A stretch of 32,123 nucleotides of DNA, from positions 1 through 32,123 of the forward strand of contig CALDFW010000110.1 of assembly GCA_937942165.1 (NCBI GenBank), written 5' to 3'. The number at the start of each line of letters is the position of its first letter. Position 1 is the stretch's first letter. Below the pieces are notes generated by a model. The model had not been told where the DNA came from, did not search any database, and worked only from the letters and a program-made list of their open reading frames with translations. Position numbers and translations under genes: made by a program. Positions 7,430 to 14,396 of the stretch are shown in pieces. The stretch comes from an uncultured bacterium (GTDB taxonomy: Bacteria; Latescibacterota; UBA2968; UBA8231).

Positions 7430-9022
7430 CTAATTGCGTCCGTGGTGATCGCGTCCGGCAAAGGTGTTGAGCCAGGCGCTGGTACCGTGTAGGGCTCCAT
7501 CTTTAATGACGACGGGTCGTTCCAGCATTGTTTCCTCTTCGCCATATGCCTTTAGGCGATCATAGGCACGGGACCAGATACACTCTTTCTCTCCCACTTC
7601 GCAAAGCCCCTGACGCGTGCCGCCGCAGGGGCCGTTGCGTTGATTTTTGGCGCACTCTGACTCGGGACATAAATAGGCGATGTCTGGGAGCGAGCAGTCG
7701 CCGCAGTCGCGACAGTCGAAAAGCGGTATTTTAGTTGCCTGTTCTACGGTATGTAGCGCTTTTTGAGCGGTGGGATGACGGTCGACAGTCTCCGTTATTT
7801 TCTGGCCTAGTTTGTGCCCGAGACTACCCGCTTCGAAAAGGTGATCGTGGGCAATGCGGTTGAGCTTATAGCCGCTGGGAACTTCCCGCTTGAGCGCCCT
7901 GAGTGCGCTCTCCTCTTTGGAGGCCAGATAGTCGGGGTTGATCCTGTCGCTGCTCAGTCCTGTGGCGTCTTCTGGGGCAAAAAAGTAGAATTCGTCCGGA
8001 TAGGCAAAGTCGATTGAGCGGGCAAAGTCGCGCCAGTCATCCTGGGCATAGGACTGAGATAGGGCTATAATTTTTTCGTAGTCATCGTAGCGCAGGTGGC
8101 CGCCTAAGTATACGCCTCGATATCCCAAACCGCGCGCTATAGCACATTGCTGGGCGGCTAGTTCGATAAAAAAAGCTTTGCCCTTGTCCGCAGACTGCGC
8201 CTGGCGCTCGCACAGCTCGAGTAGGCGGTCGGTTACCTCTACGCCGGGAATATGACCCGCGTGAAAATAGCGTGCAACGCCGGCGCTGAGTACGAAGACG
8301 TTGGCAATGACCGGCGCATGCAGGGAGTGCATGCGCATGTATCGAAGCAGTTCATCTTGCTTTCGCGCGTCATAGCCTATTTGGTTGATTATAAAGTGAG
8401 CCCCGTTTTTGATTTTTTGTGCCAGCTTAAAGTACTGCGGCATAACTTCGCGCTCGTAGCGTTTGTGATTAGTCGTCGCCGCGCCCAGTAGAAAGTTGGT
8501 TTTTTTTAAGCGTCTTTTCTTTTTGGGGCCGGCAATGCGCAGACCGGCATTGAGCTCGTTAAACATCTGCAGTAGCCCGACGGAGTCGATGTCGAAGACG
8601 CCGCGGGCCGTGCCCTGATAGCCGCTGGTTGGGTAGTCGCCGGAAAGGCAGAGCACATTGTCAAAGCCTTCGCTGGCCAGCTGCCATGCTCTGCCCTGCA
8701 GAGCGTTGCGATTCCAATCTTTACAGGAGAGATGGATAATGACTTCTTGGCCCCGTGAGAGTAGATCGGTGCCCAGCGTGTCGGCATTGATCATCGCGTT
8801 CCCACCGGGGTTGTCCGTTATGCTCAGCGCGTGCACTTCGGGATGTTCGGACAGGCGTCTGGCAAGAGAGAGGACGCGCTGACCGTCTTTTTCTGCAATG
8901 ACACCGCGCGAAGTGACCAGCTCGACGATGTGCACAAAGTCTGCTTCAGGATCGAGTAGCGTGCGCAGGCTGTCTTTTTGCCACGCACCAGAATAGCGAC
9001 GTGGGGTCGGGGATTTATTCAC
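7430..9022 (-). CDS. Methylenetetrahydrofolate reductase fused to a Cys-rich MTHFR C-terminal domain
   Basis: This 530-residue protein interconverts methylene-THF and methyl-THF. Residues about 25-320 form the MTHFR barrel, with an N-terminal HIVELVTSRG block, the NVLCLSGDYP block (122-131) that contacts FAD/folate in the family, and HFIINQIGYDA (209-219). The C-terminus (about 430-485) holds eight cysteines (437, 440, 443, 452, 457, 466, 474, 481) with the block GPCGGTRQGLCE. This is the MTHFR_C zinc/iron-sulfur-like domain (PF12225 type) that is a separate subunit (MetV) in acetogens. A very basic stretch, PKKKRRLKK (166-174), sits in the barrel and is unusual. It starts with GTG 8 bases after the activator gene, with only a weak ribosome binding site. 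Between the pterin methyltransferase and the corrinoid activator, it connects the methyl pool to methylene-THF. Confidence 0.9.
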   Translation of the reverse strand: MNKSPTPRRYSGAWQKDSLRTLLDPEADFVHIVELVTSRGVIAEKDGQRVLSLARRLSEHPEVHALSITDNPGGNAMINADTLGTDLLSRGQEVIIHLSCKDWNRNALQGRAWQLASEGFDNVLCLSGDYPTSGYQGTARGVFDIDSVGLLQMFNELNAGLRIAGPKKKRRLKKTNFLLGAATTNHKRYEREVMPQYFKLAQKIKNGAHFIINQIGYDARKQDELLRYMRMHSLHAPVIANVFVLSAGVARYFHAGHIPGVEVTDRLLELCERQAQSADKGKAFFIELAAQQCAIARGLGYRGVYLGGHLRYDDYEKIIALSQSYAQDDWRDFARSIDFAYPDEFYFFAPEDATGLSSDRINPDYLASKEESALRALKREVPSGYKLNRIAHDHLFEAGSLGHKLGQKITETVDRHPTAQKALHTVEQATKIPLFDCRDCGDCSLPDIAYLCPESECAKNQRNGPCGGTRQGLCEVGEKECIWSRAYDRLKAYGEEETMLERPVVIKDGALHGTSAWLNTFAGRDHHGRN

Positions 9023-9030
9023 GGCTTGTC

Positions 9031-10923
9031 TCAGGTCAGCGTTGAGGGCATGGGTTTAAACTGACATCCGTCGACGAAAAGCTCAAAAAAGTCTGGGGTC
9101 GTCTCTAACTCTATATGTTCGATTTTGCCGACGAGCTCTTCGAGATGGCGCCGCTTTTTCTGAGAGAGTAGAACGTCGCGTGCCCCCTGCAGAGAAGCAT
9201 TGCCTATTTTTTCTATGCGCTCTGCCGCTACGGGCGCTAAAAACCCTATATCGATCGCGGCTTGGGTGTCTACGTAGTGGGCAAATCCGCCCGCCAAATA
9301 GAGCTTTTTTACGCTGCTGGGCGATAGGCCGAGAGCGCGTAGTACGATGTATTGACCGCAGTAATTTGCTGCTTTAGCCTGCGCTAGGTTCGACGCGTCT
9401 AAGCGCGAAAATGTGATGCCCGTCCGAGGGTCGATAAGGAGCTCTTTCTTTCTTTCAGAGAAAACGCCCTTGGGCGACATGAGGTCGTGTCGGCGCAGCT
9501 CGGCCAGCAGATCAATCAGTCCAGAACCGCAAATTCCCAGGGCCGTTGCGTCTCCAATGGTTTTGAAATCCCAGTCCGTGCCGTTCCATTGAAGTCGTTC
9601 AATAGCTCCTTCATAGCCGGGCATGCCGTAGGTAACGGTGCCGCCTTCAAAAGCGGGACCAGCCGGCGAAGAGGCGGCTACCATACGTCCATCGTGAATG
9701 GCGACGACTTCCGTATTGGTGCCCACGTCGATTAAGAGGGCGCTTTCGGCGCGTTCATCGAGGCCAGTGGCACACAGGTCGGCCGCTACGTCGGCGCCCA
9801 CGTGACTTGCTATGAGGGGCAAGCCGTAAACGCGCGCTTTGGGGTGGGCGCGCAGGCCGAGTCGGCGCGTCTTTTCAGTTAGGGCTGTATGGGGACGCTC
9901 TCCGTCGCGGTATTCTAGCTCTACCTGAGATTTGTAGGGTTTCTGCCCGATGCTCTGCACGTCATAACGAAAGAGGATTTCTCGCATCGTCGAGTTGCCG
10001 GCGACGACAATCTCGTAAATGCAGTGTCTGTGCACGTCGTGTGCGGTGCACCAGTGGGCTATTTGGCGATTGATCGAGCGAATAATGGCCTGGCGAAGTT
10101 CGCGAGGATGCTCGCGGTCATAGCTAATGCGATACATGACGTCGCTGCCGCCAAAGCGCTGTGGGTTTTCAAAAGAAGCGACTTCGATACTCTGACCGCG
10201 CTCCAAATCGACCAGTTCCATTGCTACGGTCGTTGTGCCCAAGTCAATCGCGATGCCTAGCAGGCGGCCGCGATACGCGTCTATCTGCTCTCCGTCGTAG
10301 TATACATGGTCTCCGTCTCGCACGACCAAGGGTTGGATATCTCGAGTAGGAGCTGCCGTAAGGGTCAGGATGCGAGGAGCGCGATTGAGTGGGGCAAATT
10401 CAACGTCGGTGTTGGGGTCGACGATTTCGGCCTGACAGGCCAGACGGTATTCGTCTCGTAGAAACTCTTCCTCGCGCGTGCGTTTGTTGAGCGCTTCCAT
10501 GCCGCGCTTAACTTCGACGATACACTCGTGGCAGCTACCCGAACGATGACACGAAGTGGGCACGGCTACGGATAGCGCATCAGCGGCATCAAAGAGCGTG
10601 TGGTGTTTTGCTGAGGGGTGGGATTGGTCCCCGCATATAACGCGCGCTGCGCCTTCGGTGCCGGAGGCTTCCAAGGGGCGTTGTTCGCTCTCCCATGCGC
10701 TGCGATAGTCTAGCTTGTCGTCGCCAACGCAGAGAAGTGCGCCCTCTCGCTCCTCTGTTTTTCGTTGATTCCTACAGCCAAACTGTGCGGTGCACTCGTC
10801 GTGTCGGTTTTTGTAGGGACAGCGACTTTGCGCCTGGATGTCGGCGTGGCGCACGATGTCGCCCAGCATGGAGGTTAGCTTGTCGAGGCGTTTTTGGTAT
10901 TCTTTTGGATCGATGGAAGCCAT
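9031..10923 (-). CDS. RACo/RamA-like corrinoid activation protein: 2Fe-2S ferredoxin plus ASKHA ATPase (DUF4445 type)
   Basis: This 630-residue protein would reductively reactivate inactive Co(II) corrinoid proteins, coupled to ATP hydrolysis. A ferredoxin-like domain carries cysteines 125, 131, 134 and 163 in the CX5CX2CX28C spacing that binds 2Fe-2S. The ASKHA domain has the phosphate motifs GIAIDLGTTTVA (223-234) and LIDVGTNTE (397-405), the GICGSGLIDL block (463-472) and a late LAGGF. Before the ferredoxin lies a second set of cysteines (35, 44, 50, 65) in a CPYKNRHDECTAQFGC context, whose function I cannot name. It lies directly downstream of the corrinoid protein gene, its probable substrate. 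It replaces the SAM-dependent activation domain of canonical MetH. No good ribosome binding site is visible. Confidence 0.92.
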   Translation of the reverse strand: MASIDPKEYQKRLDKLTSMLGDIVRHADIQAQSRCPYKNRHDECTAQFGCRNQRKTEEREGALLCVGDDKLDYRSAWESEQRPLEASGTEGAARVICGDQSHPSAKHHTLFDAADALSVAVPTSCHRSGSCHECIVEVKRGMEALNKRTREEEFLRDEYRLACQAEIVDPNTDVEFAPLNRAPRILTLTAAPTRDIQPLVVRDGDHVYYDGEQIDAYRGRLLGIAIDLGTTTVAMELVDLERGQSIEVASFENPQRFGGSDVMYRISYDREHPRELRQAIIRSINRQIAHWCTAHDVHRHCIYEIVVAGNSTMREILFRYDVQSIGQKPYKSQVELEYRDGERPHTALTEKTRRLGLRAHPKARVYGLPLIASHVGADVAADLCATGLDERAESALLIDVGTNTEVVAIHDGRMVAASSPAGPAFEGGTVTYGMPGYEGAIERLQWNGTDWDFKTIGDATALGICGSGLIDLLAELRRHDLMSPKGVFSERKKELLIDPRTGITFSRLDASNLAQAKAANYCGQYIVLRALGLSPSSVKKLYLAGGFAHYVDTQAAIDIGFLAPVAAERIEKIGNASLQGARDVLLSQKKRRHLEELVGKIEHIELETTPDFFELFVDGCQFKPMPSTLT

Positions 10924-10940
10924 AGGGAGATCGAACGGTA

Positions 10941-11684
10941 TTATTCGCTCAGCAATTCCTTGGCTAACTCAACGCAGGATAGGGCATCTTTGCCATAGCC
11001 ATCAGCGCCCATGTCTTCGGCAAACTCAGGCGTCACGGGCGCGCCGCCGACCATGATTTTTATGTCGTCGCGGAGGTCTTCATCGATAAAAGCCTCAATC
11101 GTTTTTCCCATGTTGGGCATCGTAGTCGTCAGCAGAGCGGACATGCCGAGTAGCTTGGCGCCGTGTTCCTCGATTGCTTCGATAAACTCGTCTTCCGAGG
11201 TGTCGACGCCGAGGTCGTGCACGACAAAGCCGGCTCCGCGCAGCATCATAATGCACAGGTTTTTACCGATATCGTGCAGATCTCCTTTAACCGTTCCCAT
11301 AACTACGGTGCCGACCGGCTCTACGCCCGAATCCGAGAGAATGGGCTCGATATGCGCCATACCCGCCTTCATAGCGCGGGCGCAGGCCAGAACTTCTGGG
11401 ACAAAAATAAAGTTATCGCGAAACTTAATACCGACGATACCCATGCCTGCAATTAGACCGTCATCCATGATTTCTAACGCCTCAATGCCCTCGGAAAGCG
11501 CCTGCTGAGTCAGTCCGTCGACTTCTTCGTGCGCGCCGTCGATCAGGGCTGCAGCAATGTCCTGCAAAAGTGGTCTGGTTTGAGCAAAGAGCTCTACGAT
11601 ATGGTTGCGCTCGTTTTCCTTTTCAAGAAATTCGTCGATTTCGTCGCGGATAAACTCGTTGGCTATATCACCAATCTCGGCCAT
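10941..11684 (-). CDS. Corrinoid (B12-binding) methyl-carrier protein
   Basis: This 247-residue protein resembles MtaC, MttC and MetH's B12 module. An N-terminal helical cap (about 30-115) precedes a Rossmann-like B12 domain with the signature DLHDIG (135-140), in which His137 is the predicted lower axial cobalt ligand. It also has GMSALLTT (180-187), VGGAPV (212-217) and ADGYGKDA (227-234). It shuttles the methyl group between the methyltransferases encoded around it. The ATG at 11684 is preferred over the start 48 bases upstream because AGGAG lies 10 bases before it and the longer version would run back into the preceding gene. The stop of the methyltransferase gene lies inside that TAGGAG, giving a 10-base gap and probable coupling. 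The N-terminal extension of about 30 acidic residues is slightly longer than usual. Confidence 0.93.
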   Translation of the reverse strand: MAEIGDIANEFIRDEIDEFLEKENERNHIVELFAQTRPLLQDIAAALIDGAHEEVDGLTQQALSEGIEALEIMDDGLIAGMGIVGIKFRDNFIFVPEVLACARAMKAGMAHIEPILSDSGVEPVGTVVMGTVKGDLHDIGKNLCIMMLRGAGFVVHDLGVDTSEDEFIEAIEEHGAKLLGMSALLTTTMPNMGKTIEAFIDEDLRDDIKIMVGGAPVTPEFAEDMGADGYGKDALSCVELAKELLSE

Positions 11685-11694
11685 GCTATATCTC

Positions 11695-12735
11695 CTAGCG
11701 GTCGTATGCAGCGTGCCAGTCGCGCACGGCACGGGGAATCTCTTTTAAGTTTTCAATCGAAGTTTGTAGGGGGATAGCGCACTCGGGACCCACGAGCTGC
11801 ACGCCGGCGTCCAAGTTTCTGTAAACCTCTTCGCGTACGACTTCAGGCCCCTTAGAAAAGAGCGTCTCCGGGTTGTTGATATTGCCAACTAGCGCAATGC
11901 GTTCCTTGACAATCTCCATGGATTCCATGGGCGTGTTTTTCGAATCGAAATGAAACGCCGCCATACCGGTTTGGGCTATGTATTCCATACGGTCGACCGT
12001 GCGTCCACAAATATGCAAGATAATGGGCACGGGCAGGCGTTCGGCCATTTCAATGTGCAGATCGCGCAGATAGCGCTCGTAGTATTCTCCGCTGACCAAA
12101 TCGCCGGTGGCATGGTCGGGAAGCGTCAATGCGTCTGCGCCGGCTTCGATCTGCGCCAATCCGTACTCGACCGTAATTTCTTTCATGCGGTCGAGGCACA
12201 GCTTTGTCTTACCTGGATCGTCCAACGACATGAGAAGGAATGGCTCTACGCCGAAGCAGTGGTAGCCCAAAGACCAGGGACCCATCGTCTTGCCTATGAC
12301 TGCGACCTCGTCACCGTACTCCTTGCGCAGAATTTTAATGGCGTCCGTAACGCATCGAGTATCGGGGTGCGTGCACAGGTCCGCAGGAACGTTTATATCG
12401 TCGGGCGACGTCCATATGGGCTCGTTCATTCTGACCGTGGGCCAGTTGTCCTTTTGCTCCCATTGGATCTTACATCCGAGCGCAGCAGATTCTTGAATAA
12501 TGGAGAACACGGGCATGATAGTATCGAAGCCGAGTTCAGTATAGCCTGTAGCGGCTAGGCGCGCCATAAGTTCGGGTTTGCGGTTGGCGTCGGGAAACGG
12601 GGCATCGACCAAGTCCATTAACTCTACCGTGGCGACGGACGTTGGATTGCAAAGCGGAGTGCGGTCAACGGGCTGGCGATTGAGCGCTGCCAAGACGCGC
12701 TCTCGGCTGTTCATAGAGGGGGGATGTTCCGACAT
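11695..12735 (-). CDS. UroD/MtaA/CmuA-type corrinoid methyltransferase
   Basis: This 346-residue protein belongs to the uroporphyrinogen decarboxylase superfamily (PF01208). It has the zinc-binding His-X-Cys...Cys pattern of methyltransferase members (His241, Cys243 in LHICGR; Cys319 in GPECAIP) that heme-pathway HemE lacks. Such enzymes transfer methyl groups to or from corrinoid proteins: MtaA/MtbA to coenzyme M, CmuA from chloromethane, and related enzymes from methoxy-aromatics. The acceptor or donor here is unknown. Position immediately before the corrinoid protein gene makes that protein its partner. It could be the substrate-specific entry point for methyl groups, with THF as the final acceptor. 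AGGAG precedes the ATG, and the preceding stop TAG overlaps it. Confidence 0.88.
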   Translation of the reverse strand: MSEHPPSMNSRERVLAALNRQPVDRTPLCNPTSVATVELMDLVDAPFPDANRKPELMARLAATGYTELGFDTIMPVFSIIQESAALGCKIQWEQKDNWPTVRMNEPIWTSPDDINVPADLCTHPDTRCVTDAIKILRKEYGDEVAVIGKTMGPWSLGYHCFGVEPFLLMSLDDPGKTKLCLDRMKEITVEYGLAQIEAGADALTLPDHATGDLVSGEYYERYLRDLHIEMAERLPVPIILHICGRTVDRMEYIAQTGMAAFHFDSKNTPMESMEIVKERIALVGNINNPETLFSKGPEVVREEVYRNLDAGVQLVGPECAIPLQTSIENLKEIPRAVRDWHAAYDR

Positions 12736-12743
12736 GCTGTCTC

Positions 12744-13379
12744 CTAATTTTGGGCACTGGGGGCAACGAGCTGACCCCGGCTGGCCATTTCCTCCGCTTC
12801 GCGCATGGCGGCGCGGACGTTGGGAGCGCGCCTTAGCAGCAAAGCGATGAGGGCGTCGTGGGCATGGCCACAGACAAAGTGTAAGCGATTGGCGTCATCG
12901 TCGGCGCCTTCCATTTCACCGAGGCGAATCAAGCCGCGCGCAATCGTTGCGGTCCGGCGCTCAACGCCCTGGGTTCCCTGCTCTGCGCGCACGCAGTATT
13001 GTCCATCTCCCAGACTGTCGACGGCAATGTCGCAAGCGCTCTTCTTGTCGTGAATCTGAAGGGGATGAGCCTGAGCCGCTTCGGAAGGATCGCGCTTGCA
13101 GGCGTCGAGAAACAATCTGCGCGCGGCGTACTGGTGAGCGTGACCGCAGGGGAAACGCAAAAGCCCGTCGTCGGCCTGTTGTATGCCCCCTAGGACCTGC
13201 ATGTCAGCAGCGAGCGATCCGATGCGCTCTTGGGCATCGGGATGCTGGCTGTAGGTGTGAATGCGGTAAACCGGTGCATCAGACGGGGTCTGTTTGTAAA
13301 GTGCAACTGTAATATCGTTGCAATGAGAATCCATGGGCACCAGCTCAATGCGGGTGCCAATATCGCGGGTTAGAGCCAT
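12744..13379 (-). CDS. Unknown protein with two internal repeats, each with a CGHAH motif
   Basis: I do not recognise this 211-residue protein. It consists of two similar halves. The first has Cys20 in HCNDITV and CGHAH at 78-82 (FPCGHAHQYAARRLFL). The second has Cys116 in ACDIAV and CGHAH at 170-174 (FVCGHAHDALIALLL). A middle region with ERIGSLA.. against ERRTATIA.. aligns at the same offset, about 92 residues. The Cys and His residues are placed as metal ligands or a corrinoid contact might be, but this is inference. There is no signal peptide or membrane segment. It is the first gene of the operon, 8 bases before the methyltransferase gene, and its ATG follows AAGGGA. Its predicted promoter carries the FadR-type operator. 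A role as an accessory or substrate-handling protein of the methyl-transfer system is likely but unproven. Confidence 0.85.
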   Translation of the reverse strand: MALTRDIGTRIELVPMDSHCNDITVALYKQTPSDAPVYRIHTYSQHPDAQERIGSLAADMQVLGGIQQADDGLLRFPCGHAHQYAARRLFLDACKRDPSEAAQAHPLQIHDKKSACDIAVDSLGDGQYCVRAEQGTQGVERRTATIARGLIRLGEMEGADDDANRLHFVCGHAHDALIALLLRRAPNVRAAMREAEEMASRGQLVAPSAQN

Positions 13380-13424
13380 GCTATTTCCCTTGACTACAGA
13401 AGACGTGTAACGCTATTATCAAAT

Positions 13425-13453
13425 AAAATAGCTGATGGTCAGACCAATTGCAA
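13425..13453 (-). promoter_or_regulatory. Predicted promoter of the corrinoid/folate operon
   Basis: Read on the minus strand, TTGCAA (13453-13448) and TATTTT (13430-13425) are separated by 17 bases, with transcription toward the 211-residue gene starting at 13379. The FadR-type operator lies in the spacer, so a bound repressor would block RNA polymerase directly. A GATAAT-like sequence slightly downstream is an alternative -10 box. The call rests on sequence match only. Confidence 0.4.
13436..13446. promoter_or_regulatory. FadR-type GntR operator, TGGTC-A-GACCA
   Basis: A perfect 11-base palindrome, TGGTC A GACCA, stands in the 139-base gap between the operon and the divergent GntR regulator gene. 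FadR-subfamily regulators typically bind TGGTnnnACCA-type sites, so this is very probably the site of the neighbouring regulator. It lies between the predicted -35 and -10 boxes of the operon. Confidence 0.7.
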
Positions 13454-13518
13454 ATGGAAATGAGACAGTTGGCTTTAGGGGGATGCGTTGTGGGTGCAAT
13501 GTGCGTTGAATATGTCGA

Positions 13519-14277
13519 GTGACTGGAGAGACCGTGCGAGAAATCGATGCTTCTAACGCGCTATCGGACCGCCTTCGGCCCGTTGCGCGGACTTCGCTAA
13601 GTGAAGAAATCATAGCGCAGATAATGGATCTCATCCAGCGCAACGTGCTGCGTCCGGGCGATCGTTTACCGCCCGAGCGCGAATTGTGTAAACGCTTTGG
13701 CGTCGGGCGTTCTTCTCTGCGAGAGGCGCTGCGCTCGCTGAGTGCAATGGGCGTCGTGGAGGGCCGCGTTGGCGAGGGCACGTTTGTTAACGATAACCAA
13801 CAGTTTGTGCAAAAAGCGCTGCAGTGGGGGATGCTGCTCGATCGAAAAATGGTTGGAGATCTGATTGAAACGCGTCTGATGCTAGAATCAGAAACGGCCT
13901 TCTGGGCAGCTCAGCGGGGCGATAAAGAAGATCTCAACCACGTAGACGAAACCCTTGCACAAATGAAGGGAGCGCTCGACGATAGCTCTCTCTTTTTAGA
14001 AGCAGATCTACGCTTTCACATGGCCGTTGCTCGAGCGACCCACAATACGCTATTAGTTAGTCTATTGGAGGCGACGCGCGGCTATTTACAGGAGTGGATA
14101 GAGCGCTCATTGGCAGGAGAGGAACGGTCAGAGGAGCGGGCCCGACTGTCTCTGGAACAGCACGTGGAGATTGTATCTGCACTGCGTCGAGGAGACGGGA
14201 CTGCCGCTCGTGCGGCAATGGTCGAGCATCTCCTGTCGAGTAGCCTAGATTTGCGAACGCATTTTCCGGAAGGGTGA
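13519..14277 (+). CDS. GntR-family transcriptional regulator, FadR subfamily (FCD effector domain)
   Basis: This 252-residue protein has an N-terminal winged helix (about 24-92) with the block RPGDRLPPERELCKRFGVGR (46-65) and SSLREALRSL. The C-terminal FCD all-helical domain (about 110-245) retains the metal or ligand residues expected of the family: Asp163 and His167 in EADLRFHMAV, His215 and His237. FCD regulators bind small organic acids or similar metabolites and usually repress a neighbouring catabolic operon until the ligand appears. It is transcribed away from the corrinoid operon and a perfect operator lies between them. The start is uncertain: GTG at 13519 gives the longest frame, while GTG at 13534 has GGAG five bases upstream and may be the true start. 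Confidence 0.93.
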   Translation: MTGETVREIDASNALSDRLRPVARTSLSEEIIAQIMDLIQRNVLRPGDRLPPERELCKRFGVGRSSLREALRSLSAMGVVEGRVGEGTFVNDNQQFVQKALQWGMLLDRKMVGDLIETRLMLESETAFWAAQRGDKEDLNHVDETLAQMKGALDDSSLFLEADLRFHMAVARATHNTLLVSLLEATRGYLQEWIERSLAGEERSEERARLSLEQHVEIVSALRRGDGTAARAAMVEHLLSSSLDLRTHFPEG

Positions 14278-14323
14278 AACGCGCGGCCTACCGGTTTGAG
14301 TGGTCTGAGGAAGATATACAATA

Positions 14324-14373
14324 GAGCGGGGGGCTGGATGATGCGCACTAGCGCGTTCAACAGCCCCCCGCTC
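14324..14373. terminator. Long hairpin, probable bidirectional terminator between convergent genes
   Basis: GAGCGGGGGGCTG (14324-14336) pairs perfectly over 13 bases with CAGCCCCCCGCTC (14361-14373), and a small GCGC/GCGC hairpin (14343-14354) forms inside the loop. It lies between the end of the GntR gene and the end of the convergent kinase gene, where it could stop both transcripts. Neither side has a strong T run, so the mechanism may not be classical. Confidence 0.6.
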
Positions 14374-14396
14374 CGTGTAATAAAGTGCTCGATCTA

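Noticed and set aside
11685-11732. Longer start for the corrinoid protein
   Set aside because: The added 16 residues are not family-like and overlap the preceding gene, while AGGAG supports the ATG at 11684.
11950-12558. A 202-codon plus-strand frame
   Set aside because: It is antisense to the UroD-type methyltransferase, which has clear zinc motifs; the plus frame has no recognisable feature.
11695-12735. HemE (heme-pathway uroporphyrinogen decarboxylase)
   Set aside because: The HxC...C zinc pattern and the corrinoid operon context fit methyltransferase members, and no other heme gene is nearby.
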